Of a DNA stretch of 64,000 nucleotides, positions 48,134-57,998 are shown piece by piece. Source of the stretch: Laburnicola sp. R22_1 (lineage: Eukaryota; Ascomycota; Dothideomycetes; Pleosporales; Didymosphaeriaceae); NCBI GenBank assembly GCA_014281115.1, contig JACONQ010000011.1:2480001-2544000 (forward strand). The letters are read 5' to 3'. Made by a program: the position numbers and the translations under genes. The notes under the pieces were generated by a model. That model searched no databases. It had not been told where the DNA came from and saw only the letters and a program-made list of their open reading frames with translations. Within the stretch, counting starts at the first letter, position 1; each line of letters begins with the position of its first letter.

Positions 48134-49199
48134 TTAGGTAAAAATAAAAGACATATTATTAAAACTTTTTAAAAGTAGTTAGTAAGACTCTCATAGTTTT
48201 ATCTTTAATGGTTAAATAGAAACTATAAAGTATTTAGTTAATCTAAGCTATACAATTTACTAAAAAGTTGCTATTTAGTAGTATATAAATTTTATAAGTA
48301 TATAAATTATTAAAGAGTAGTCTTTTTTTTAAAATAGTAATTATTTTATAGAAATATAAAGTTTACACTATATAAAAGAAAAAGAAAAAAATAGAGTAGT
48401 AGAAGATTTTTATAGAGCTAAAAGATTAACTACTTAGGTCTAGCTTTATAAAAGTATATAGAAAACTTTTAGCTTATATCTTTAGTTAGTATATTAACTT
48501 CTATTCTACTTTTTTATTCTATCCTAACTTTAAGAGAGAGGTAGGTAAATATAAATAGCTTAACACTTTCTACTTTTTATAATAATAAAAAGCTATAACT
48601 TATCTTTACTTCGTACTAAAGCTTTATAGAGTTGCTAGATTAAAACTTTATAAATTTATATATAAATGAATATATTTAAAGAGTAGCCTAGAGTTGTAAA
48701 AATATGTATTTAAAAACTCTTAAAAAGTAGTAAATAAAACTAGTATAAGTAAGTAGTAATTTTGAATAGCGAAAGTAAATTAGTTACTTATTAAGAAAAT
48801 AACAAGTATAAATAGTTTTATTTTTAACTATATTAAAGGAAAACGTGCTAGAAATAGTAATTTAGGGAGCAGAAAGTAGACTAATGCTATGTAAGAAAAG
48901 AAGGCCGGATTGGCCGATATATAGACGAGCACTAGGCCGTTTTAGCCAACTATAGAGCCTAATTTCTACGACATTATAGAATAAAATAGCTAAGAAAAAA
49001 AGTCTTCTTAATTTTATTTAGACTAGAGCTAAACACCATAAAGAAAGTACATAAAGTTAAAGTTATAGTTATTTACTACTACCTATAGATTACCTCTAGC
49101 CCTTTATATTTTAAATTAATGCTATACTAATTTAGGCTATATAGTGGATTTGTTTTAATATTTGTCTTTAAATTTTTTATATAATGTTATATAGTTTAT

Positions 49200-49810
49200 A
49201 AATAACTAAAATAGATAATAAAATAATATATTAAAATTTCGCTATAAAAAGACAAGTTTAATAAAAGCTACCTAAAAGATAAATATAAGATTACGTATAT
49301 TATATAATATAATAAATATATACTAAGTAAAATATAATACAAACTTAACATATAATAATACTATATATAACAACACTATATTTAATTACTTTAAATTAGG
49401 TGTTTAATAATAAAACGATAATAGCCCATTAAACACACGAATATAAAACGTATTAAAACACTTTTTACACAAATTAAAACGTAGCTTATAAAAGGCTTAT
49501 TAAGCAACATAAAGTGTTAAAACATATGATAAACAATAGAGTAATTAATTTTTCTAAATTCACTATTTTGACAACTTGCTGCAATTAACGGTTTAAGTAA
49601 AAACGAAAACAATATATTAAACCGACGAATATAATACGCACTAAAATACTTTTTATAAAAATTAAAATATAACTTTTAAAGTGCCTAATAAGTAAAGTAA
49701 AGATTTAAACACATAATAAATAGAAGCGTTAGTAATTTTTCTAAATTAATAGTTTTATTTAGATTGTCGCAATCGTCGCAATTAATTAATAGCTAAACAA
49801 AGATAAAACA
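49200..49810 (+). repeat. Degenerate copy of the LTR-like arm seen at 1950-2831
   Basis: Segments such as ATATTAAAATTTCGCT near 49230 and GTAATTAATTTTTCTAAATT near 49548 and again at about 49730 correspond, in the same order, to sequences near 1990 and 2255 in the left arm at the start of the window. The downstream motif TTGTCGCAATC is also shared. The copy is rearranged and partly duplicated. It links the two AT-rich blocks through one repeat family. Confidence 0.55.
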
Positions 49811-50377
49811 CGGATAGTAAAAATATATAGCTCTAACCCTTGCTTCTTATTTATAATTATACTTTTATAGAGCCAGTCTCTTTATTACTTAGTTAACATT
49901 TATTTTTAAATAGTATATAGAAATATATAAAATATTGCCTATAGTATTTTTTACTCTATATTTTAAGTAAGACTATTTTTTATATTTATATATATAACTT
50001 TGATAAACTATTTTTTAGTCTTACTATGTTTTATAAGAGTATATAGAACTTATAATAATACTATATTAAACTATAGTTTTATTATACTTTTTATATTTTA
50101 CTAGTTTTAGAGACTTACTATTATTTTTATATAGCTATAGTAATAAATATTACTAACTTTAGCTTTACTATTATAAAAGCTAAATATAAAAGTTCTTTTA
50201 TAGACTTAAGTTTAAGTACTCTATATACTAGACAATTCCATTTTACTTATTTATAAGAATACTATATAGTTTCCTAGAATATACTAAAACATAACTTATA
50301 ATATATTATTCTCTATTTTTTTAAAAAACCCCTATTAATACTTAAGTAAAGCATAAAAAAATTACCATCTATAGCTA

Positions 50378-51101
50378 TTTAGTAAATAAAAAAGTAAGTC
50401 TATATAGTATTTAAAATTAGTCGATATAAATTTTAGCTAGCATTTATATAAATTTTAGTCTAAGATTAATATAAATAGTATAGGCAAATTTTATTAGAGG
50501 ATAGATATAAATACTTATATTTATTTAATGCTACAACTATATAGGTTAATTTAACTCTACTATTATTATTATTATTATTTTATCTTTTTTATCTATGCTA
50601 TTGTAAATATACTACCTTTAGAAGTTTTACATATAAAATACTAGTTTTATTAAAAAAAAGTAAAACTAGACTTTTATATTATATATAAAATAGGATACGT
50701 TAAAAGTATATATAAGCACTTATTCTTTTATTATATTTATTATACTATCTTTATTTTATTTTTAAAAATAACTATAGTAAATATACTACTAGAAGTATTA
50801 TTACTATACTGCTTAGTATATAGTTTACTATATAGTTTATATACTTATAAAGTTATAATTTTATACTATAGAATACCCATTTGCTAAAAAAAAAGCACCC
50901 CTAGAAAATAGTATTTACTTATTCTTTTATTATTATAAATATATAAAAGTGTATTAGACTATCTATAAAAAAATAGTTTATATGTACTAGAAAATCTTTT
51001 AGGTAATTACTAGCTACTATATAGAAATCATTAGTTTCTATTATTACTAACTATTAAAAAAGTTTTAGTAATTACTACTTTTTAAAATACAAACTTATAG
51101 T
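50378..51101 (+). repeat. Right copy of ~725-bp direct repeat
   Basis: Same orientation as 43594-44593, beginning TTAGTAAATAAAAAAGTAAG and ending AAACTTATAGT. It lacks the 264-bp insertion of the left copy. The sequence returns to normal GC immediately after it, so it marks the right edge of the AT-rich block. Confidence 0.75.
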
Positions 51102-52259
51102 GGCGGGTGGTTTTAGTGCGAGCTGCCGGGGCGGCTCGGCATTCCTTTGCAGAGCAAGTCGAATGGCGTGGGACGCTTGCAGCAGCAAGTGCCTGCAAAC
51201 GCTCAAGAGACACAATTGAGTGGAGCAGATGTGTATTGTGCGCATGACAGAGTTTAGATCCAGAAATACGATTTTAGATTGTGCATTTCTGCCAGGGTTG
51301 CTGCAAGCGCCCTTTCCCACAATCTCACAAACCGTAACCTATTTTCGAAGGTCATCTTACGATAACTGGATTATGAATTCTTAAAGGTAGGATTTTGAAT
51401 TTTGATAATCGAATCTCGACTATTCTTCTTCGATTCCGAAGTGTGGCCCTGCAGAGGATCAGTAAAGATGTTTCCTTAATAGAAAGTTAATTTATTAAAT
51501 TTTGGAAACCGAAATTGGCGGTTTGCGCCTCGTTTGAGGGAGGGGAGTCGCATCCCGTTGACTGGTTTCGGAATTTGAGATTCCACAATCTGGAAACCAG
51601 CCTCTATCGCTCTAATGCCTGTGACGCTGCAAGTATGGGCGCCAAAGAGTGGGGCTCCGCCTAATGAATGCGCTAAGCGACGGTGGCTAGTGAAGATTGC
51701 AATCATCGCTAACTAAGTATAGAAGAGCACCTAACTTGATTCGTCCAAGCGCATACATGCCAACTAATTATTTCCAACAAGCCGGTTTTTAAATGCGAAA
51801 GGCGTTATACCAAAATTCAAATCTCGGTTTCGAAAATCCACATTAAAGAAATAGATATTCCATTACTAGTTATATTACAGATTATGCTTTCACCTACTAG
51901 AGGCCCTATCACGTGCTTTCCCACCTGAACCTCCTGTGCAAATGTGTATTACCGAATGCTCTTGGGTATGCTCTTACCTTTTATCATGGAGACTAAGAGG
52001 TAAGGGGACTCAATTGACGTTAGACGTGTCAAAAGAATTGGTGGCTGAGCCAAACAACGTTAGGCAACGCTTAGCCAATCATTTAAACAGATCGCACTAA
52101 CAATAGAAAGATTTTTCCAATTTGACACAAGTATCTTGCCTTTAGCTCGTCTACTTCTCCTAGTCAGATCCAATAACCCCAACCCTAAAAGAAAGTTCAA
52201 GCATAGACTGTCCTCTAGAATAACATAAGCTCAGCCTAACACAATTTAGTTTTTATGTA
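51102..52259. other. Intergenic, nothing recognised
   Basis: About 1.16 kb of moderate GC between the AT-rich block and the first pogo element. The short minus-strand frames at 51075-51320 and 51476-51706 carry no motif I recognise. No gene is supported. Confidence 0.4.
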
Positions 52260-54110
52260 ACGTGTTTACAAGCGTGCCGTCAGTACAAGCAAGCCGTCAA
52301 CCCTACCAACTTTCTACACTTAAAAAGCCACGTAGTTTAACAACACATCAAAATTCTATTAATATAATAGCTATCCTAAATCAAGCAGTATCTATAGAAG
52401 CTTTCTTGCACGTACGTGAGTTGTGCCCAGGCTCCCTGCAGCGCGTGCAGCGCGCTGAAGCCTGCCGGCTCGCACCTAACCGCGCCTGGCTATACCGCGT
52501 TTCTCCCTCTATTTGCTGCTCAATAGCCTTCTAAGCAATAATATCCTCTCCCTCTGCCTTTAATAGGGTGCCTCGCTTCTAGATCCACTTCTTTTTGCGC
52601 TGTTTACGCGTTATAGCTGCCTTATTTGCCCTCTGTAGACTAGCTATCTTATCGCGCATAAGCACTATCGAATGCGCCATTCTCTTAGCCCCTCTTATAA
52701 GCCAATTAAGCGACTGGATAACTGATATAGGAGAGGATCCTTAATGCCTTTAGATCCACTTACGAACTAGAGTTGACTGAGCGCCTAGCTCGCGCGCGTT
52801 GCTTGGTGTTGCAGACTCCTATAGGGTCTCTAGTAGGGCTGCTGGCGACGGCGTACGAAGCTTTACATTAAGCTTTAATATCACCGCCTCTAGATTGTGT
52901 GGGACTAGCCCAGCGCCTTGAAAGCTTGCGCAGATATTCTCCTTTGTAATTGACTGGTCGTAGGCGGCGCGGAAGGCTGGTAGGAACTCAAGCTTAGTGA
53001 TATGGTTGATGTGGTCGCGTATCAGGCCCTCGACCTGGCGCCCGTACGCCCGCTTTAACGGCGAGAAACAGCCAACGTCAAGCGGCTGCAGAAGGTGTGA
53101 CGAATGTGGCGGCATACAGAGAGTGTAGATCTTGTTCTTCTTGCAGATCTCCTAGAATTCGAGCGAGTTGTGACTCTTATGGCTATTAAGTATTAGTAGC
53201 TGACGCGCGCCCACTCTACGCTCTACTATATGCTTGATAAAATGCTGTAGCCAGGCAACACCAAGCTCGTTCGTAGTCTAGCCATTGTCGCTGAGACTAA
53301 TAGCCCAGTCACCTGGTATATCGTCGCCCTCGTACCAGGCAGAGAGGTAGTACTGGCCAGCGAAGATGATAAAGGGCGGGATTGCCCACCCAGTAGCGTT
53401 GATTCCGTGGATCGCCGTCACCCACTCACGATTGCCTGGCTGGATCGCTTTTGGCCAGCCACGCCTCTCTGAGCCAGTAACGACTAGCTGGGAGGATATT
53501 TTACCCATTAGAAAGCCAGTCTCGTCGAAGTTGAAGGTATCCTCGTCGCAGATACCGTAGGTGGCCTTTGTACGTGCTACTAGCTCAAACCAGGCCTGTA
53601 TAACCGTCGGGTCCTCGTAGAGGGCTCGCTGTCGATCACAGGGTCGATTAAATCGCGTTGTGAGGCTGTCTGTTCGCTTGACAAAGTTCCTAGGCCACTG
53701 CTGGCCAACGTGGCCTGCGCTGCGCTCAGTGAGCAGCTTATTCGCCATATCTCGTACAGCACCTAGAGTGGGCGCAAAGCCTCGCGAATCTAGGTCAAGT
53801 ATATGCTCAACAATCACCTCCTCTTCAAGCTTGGTAAGCTTCTTTGATTTGGGCTCAGAGTCGCGTCGCGCAGCGATTCCTGCGCGTCGGCCGCGAAGTG
53901 TTGTTTCAGGGACGCAAAACGTTGCGGCAGCGCGTTTTATACTTCGTATTTGACTGGAATTGATAGCTGAAAGAGCTAGGTAGATATTTGCTTCTTTATA
54001 GCGCAATTGAGCAGACAATAGTTGAGCTATTGTAGTTTGTATAAGACGCGTTGTAGAAAGTTGGTGGGGCGCGCGGCTCACTTGTACGCGCGGCTCGCTT
54101 GTAAACACGT
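52260..54110 (-). mobile_element. pogo/Fot1-type transposon copy 1 (mosaic ends)
   Basis: 1851 bp with TA duplications (52258-52259 and 54111-54112) and termini beginning ACGTGTTTACAAGCG. Each terminus has two copies of a 17-bp unit. The left terminus is close to that of the copy at 56085-57909, but the right terminus has GAGCCGCGCGT in place of GTGCCGTCAGT. The last ~300 bp on that side are clearly more diverged than the body, which is nearly identical between the two copies. It contains one dead transposase gene on the minus strand. Confidence 0.9.
52381..54034 (-). pseudogene. pogo/Fot1 transposase of copy 1, dead
   Basis: DDE_1-family transposase: amino-terminal helix-turn-helix (AATFCVPETTLRGR), CENP-B-like domain (LDSRGFAPTLGAVRDMANKL), catalytic core starting DEDTFNFDETGF, and a C-terminal CCHC zinc knuckle (CTRCREPGHNSRTC). 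The expected ATG is ATA (54030-54028). DNGW has become DNG-stop at about 53281, and the catalytic DGHESH reads NSHKSH. All three are G-to-A changes on the coding strand, as RIP would produce. Further stops lie between 53115 and 53278. Confidence 0.85.
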
Positions 54111-54134
54111 TACTGCAATGCGTAATATATAGAA

Positions 54135-55986
54135 TTAATCGCTAACCTCTACTCTATCTTTTTCGCACGTGCGCGAATTGTGTCCTGTCTCCCTGCAGCG
54201 CTTACAGTGCCTTTTGCGCTGCTTACCTGCACCTGCTCGCGCTCTACCTTCACGCGTTTCCCCCTCTGCCTGCGCCCTAACGTCTAATTGGGCTACTAAA
54301 TCCTCTGCCTCTTCCTTTGATAGGTCTCCGCCCTCCTGAATTCGCTTTCTTTTGCGCGATTTGCGCTCAGAAGCTGCTCTGTTTGACGCCTCAAGCTGCA
54401 GCACTCGGGCAGCCAGCAACGTCTGTGAATGCAGTATCATCGCAGTGCCCTTTCTAAGCTGATTAACCATCTCAACCATAGGAGAAGGTGAGGAACCCTG
54501 ATGTTTTTGAATGCGATCGCAAAGCAGCGTAGGTTGAGCCTCTACTTCAGCGGCGTTGCTTGGTGTTTTGGGGTTCCATTGGGTAGTCCCTGGTGCAGGC
54601 GGTGTTGGCGTGCGAAGTTTGACTTCAAGCTTCGATAGCACTACTAATGGGTCATAAGGCACTAAGCTAGTTGCTCTGAAGCTTGATTGGATATTTGTCT
54701 TTGAGAACGCAGGCTCAAAAACCTTCGCAAAGGAGGCAATGAAGGCCTTTTTGTCGATTCGGCCAATGTGGTCTGTTGCCAAGGCTCTGATCTCTTTGCT
54801 GTACGCCCGCTTCAAGGGGGCAAAACACCCAACATCAAGCGGCTGCAAGATGTGCGACGAGTGTGGAGGCATACAGAGGGTAATTATCTTGTTCTCCTCG
54901 CAGAGATCCTGGAAGGCAAGCGACTTGTGGCTCTCGTGGCCATCAATAATGAGCAGCACATGGCTACTCACTCTCCGCTCCCTTATCTGCTCAATAAAGT
55001 GCCTTAACCAGGCTATACCAACCTCGTTTGTAGTCCAGCCGTTGTCGCTGACCCCAATGCGCCATTGGGGCTTCAAATCAGGGTACCAGGACGCGTCGTG
55101 GTTCTTTGCTTTGAAGATAAGGTAGGGCGCGATTGCCCAGCCCATCGCGTTGACGGCGGCGATAAGAGTCACCCACTCACGGTCTCCTGCTGGACGCCAA
55201 TGGGCTCAGTGCGTCTCTCTGAAGCAGTAACTACTTTGACTCGGTTTCCGACGCCCATAGTAAAGCCAGTCTCGTCAAAGTTGTAGGTATCTTCGTCCAG
55301 TATACCGTACTTGGCCTTGACATTCCGTACAAGGTTGAACCAGGGCCTAATAACCTCTGGATCGCTGCACAAGACTCTCTGACGATCGCGCTGTCGATTC
55401 AAACGGGATTTAAGCTCGCCCTCGCGTTTGACGAAGTTTGAGGCCCATCTTGGGCCAACAGGCTTGTCACCACGCGCAGCACGTAGTTGGTTGGCCATAT
55501 CTTCCACAGAACGCAGTGTTGGCGCAAATCCTTGCGCATCTAGCTTCTTGATATAGTGTCTAAGCGCCTCCTCTTCAGTCTTTTGAAGGCTTGATGATTT
55601 AGGATGAGTATCGCGTGGTGACATCTTCCCGACGCGTCGGCGGCGGAGGGTCGTTCGAGACACGTTGTAGATAGTATGTGACGGTTATGAGGAGACGCGG
55701 ATCACGTGTGCCACGTGGCGGTGGTCTGGTGCTGCTTCCTCATCTTATCAAGCACCTCTTACCTCAACGGTATCATAGATACGTCATGTAAATAGACCCT
55801 ACTGCTGGCCCGGGGAGAGCGCAGCAGGGACAGAACACAGAACACTACACTTCAATGCAACACAATTTACTGCAACATAGTAGCAGCGCGTTGCACGCTT
55901 AGTTTTTCGGGCGATTTAATTGCTTGGAGGGCTAATTTAATCCTCTCTTCTTTTGAGAGCTGTTCGAGGTCGGGTGGTTGAGACAT
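54135..55986 (-). pseudogene. pogo/Fot1 transposase split by a solo LTR and a frameshift
   Basis: Starts MSQPPDLEQLSKEERIKLAL at 55986 and runs through a helix-turn-helix that is interrupted at 55882 by a 201-bp LTR. It resumes as YNVSRTTLRRRRVG. The DDE core (DEDTYNFDETGF; LLIIDGHESHKS, catalytic Asp present) and the C-terminal zinc knuckle CKRCRETGHNSRTC are intact. A one-base frame change occurs near 55180, between the frame ending in VQQETVSG and the one continuing REWVTLIAAVNAMGW. There is little sign of RIP, unlike copy 1. Confidence 0.85.
55677..55877. mobile_element. Solo LTR, 201 bp, target duplication TAGTA, inside a transposase gene
   Basis: Begins TGTGACGGTTATGAGG and ends TTTACTGCAACA, with TAGTA at 55672-55676 and 55878-55882. 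Removing the insert plus one pentamer makes the host transposase helix-turn-helix continuous, which independently confirms the boundaries. It is unlike the other three solo LTRs. Confidence 0.9.
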
Positions 55987-56084
55987 TGAGGTTTAAAGTT
56001 CAAAAGCCCAAAAGTTCATTGGGGGTGGCCACTCGCCTAGCATGGCCACTCGCTTGACACTCACGTTAAAACACTATGGTATTA

Positions 56085-57909
56085 ACGTGTTTACAAGCGT
56101 GCCGTCAGTACAAGCGAGCCGTCAACCCCACCAACTTTCTACACTTAAAAAGCCACGTAGTTCAACAACGCATCAAAATTCTATTAATATAATAGCTATC
56201 CTAAATCAAGTAGTATCTATAGAAGCCTTCTTACACCTGCGCGAGTTGTGCCCAGGCTCCCTACAGCGCGTGCAGCACGCAGAAGCCTGCCGGCTCGCAC
56301 CTGACTGCCCCTTGCCTTGCCGCATTTCTCCCTCTAGTTGCTGCTCAACAGCCTTTTGAGCAATAATATCCTCTCCCTCTGCCTTTAATAGAGTGCCTCG
56401 CTTTTAAATCCGCTTCTTTTTGCGCTGTTTACGCGTTGTAGCTGCCTCATTTGCCCTTTATAGAGTAGCTATCTCCTCGCGCATAAGCACCATTGAATGC
56501 GCCATTCTCTTAGCGCCTCTTATAAGCCGATCAAGCGACTGAATAACTGATGTAGGAGAGGATCCTTAATGCCTTTGAATCCGCTCACGAACTAGAGTTA
56601 ACTAAGCGCCTAGCTCGCGCGCGTTGCTTGGTGTTGCAGACTCCCATAGGGCCTCTGGTAGGGTTGCTGGCGACGGCGTGCGAAGCTTCACATCAAGCTT
56701 TAATATCACCACCTCCGGATTGTGTGGGACTAGCCTAGCGCCTCGAAAGCTTGCGCAGATATTCTCCTTTGTAATTGATTGGTCGTAGGCGGCGCGGAAG
56801 GCTGGTAGGAACTCAAGCTTGGTGATATGGTTAATATAGTTGCGTATCAGGCCCTCGACCTGGCGCCCGTACGCCCGCTTTAACGGCGAGAAACAGCCAA
56901 CGTCAAGCGGCTGCAGAGGTGTGACGAATGTGGCGGCATACATAGAGTGTAGATCTTGTTCTCCTTGCAGATCTCCTGAAATTCGAGCGAGTTGTGGCTC
57001 TCATGGCCGTCAAGTATGAGTAGCTGACGCGCGCCTACCCTACGCTCTGCTGTATGCTTGATAAAGTGCCGTAGCCAGGCAACACCGAGCTCGTTCGTAG
57101 TCCAGCCATTGTCGCTAAGACCAATAGCCCAGTCACCTGGTATATCGTCGCCCTCGTACCAGGCAGAGAGGTGGTACTGGCCAGCGAAGATGATGAAGGG
57201 CGGGATTGCCCACCCAGCAGCGTTGATTCCGTGGATCGCCGTCACCCACTCACGATTGCCTGGCTGGATCGCTTTTGGCCGGCCACGCCTCTCTGAGTCA
57301 GTAACGACTAGCTGGGAGGATATTTTACCCATTAGAAAGCCAGTCTCGTCGAAGTTGAAGGTGTCCTCATCGCAGATACCGTAGGTGGCCTTTGTACGTG
57401 CTACTAGCTCAAACCAGGCCTGTATAGCCGTCGGGTCCTCGCAGAGGGCTCGCTGTCGATCGTAGGGTCGATTAAATCGCGTTGTGAGGCTGTCTGTTCG
57501 CTTGACAAAGTTCCTAGGCCACTGCTGGCCAACGTGGCCTGCGCTGCGCTCAGTGAGCAGCTTATTCGCCATATCTCGTACAGCACCTAGAGTGGGCGCA
57601 AATCCTCGCGAATCTAGGTCAAGTATTTGCTCAACAATCACCTCCTCTTCTAGCTTGGTAAGCTTCTTTGATTTGGACTGGTAATCGCGTCGCGCAGCGT
57701 TGATCGAGGGACGTTAAACGTTAAGGCAGCGCGATTTTCGCTCTGAATCTGATTTTTATTGATAGCTGAGATAGCAAGGGAGATATCTCCTTCGTTACAG
57801 GGCAGTTGAATTGTAGTTGGTTGAGGCATTGTAGTTTGCTTATCGCGCGTTACGGAAAGTTGGTGGGGTTGACGGCTCGCTTGTACTGACGGCACGCTTG
57901 TAAACACGT
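56085..57909 (-). mobile_element. pogo/Fot1-type transposon copy 3 with perfect 55-bp inverted repeats
   Basis: 1825 bp, TA duplications at 56083-56084 and 57910-57911. The two 55-bp termini are identical (starting ACGTGTTTACAAGCGTGCCG) and contain two tandem 17-bp units, ACAAGCGTGCCGTCAGT and ACAAGCGAGCCGTCAAC. Perfect termini imply recent transposition. The transposase within is nevertheless broken by two small deletions. Confidence 0.93.
56206..57829 (-). pseudogene. pogo/Fot1 transposase of copy 3, two frameshifts
   Basis: ATG at 57829 (MPQPTTIQLP), helix-turn-helix (AALTFNVPRSTLRD), CENP-B-like domain, DDE core with DEDTFNFDETGF and an intact catalytic DGHESH, and the C-terminal zinc knuckle CTRCREPGHNSRRC. 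Compared with copy 1 it lacks about 25 bp near 57700, at a short CTGCGCGACG-flanked homology. It also lacks one base near 56927 (CTGCAGAGG versus CTGCAGAAGG). Both shift the frame. The core is not RIP-mutated. Confidence 0.85.
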
Positions 57910-57998
57910 TACTGCAAAACGGGAAAACCATCACGTGTCGGTAAAACCGCCACCCCTGCACTCAGCCGCGTTACGCCGGGTCGAATACCTTTCGTGTC

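Larger units (their letters stand above)
43594..51101. repeat. AT-rich decayed transposon block bounded by direct repeats
   Basis: A 7.5-kb very AT-rich block with no open frame of note. Its two ends are direct repeats of ~725 bp, listed separately, so it may be one decayed LTR-type element into which others have jumped. Inside are three solo LTRs and one MITE that stand out by higher GC. Segments at about 47150-47400, 48160-48420 and 48710-48790 repeat one another (AAAAAGTAGTTAATAAAACT-like starts). Between 45448-47886 and 48134-49199 nothing protein-like can be read. Confidence 0.75.
54113..56066 (-). mobile_element. pogo/Fot1-type transposon of a second subfamily, left end lost
   Basis: The right terminus is visible at about 56024-56066: two 17-bp units GGCCACTCGC(C/T)... 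followed by CTCACGT and a TA (56067-56068). The matching left terminus is not present: copy 1 ends at 54110, only 24 bp from the transposase stop codon. Either copy 1 inserted here and flanking DNA was lost, or the end was deleted earlier. A solo LTR splits the transposase gene. Confidence 0.7.

Noticed and set aside
51075..51706. Two minus-strand frames of 76-81 residues
   Set aside because: One crosses the edge of the AT-rich repeat; neither shows a family motif.
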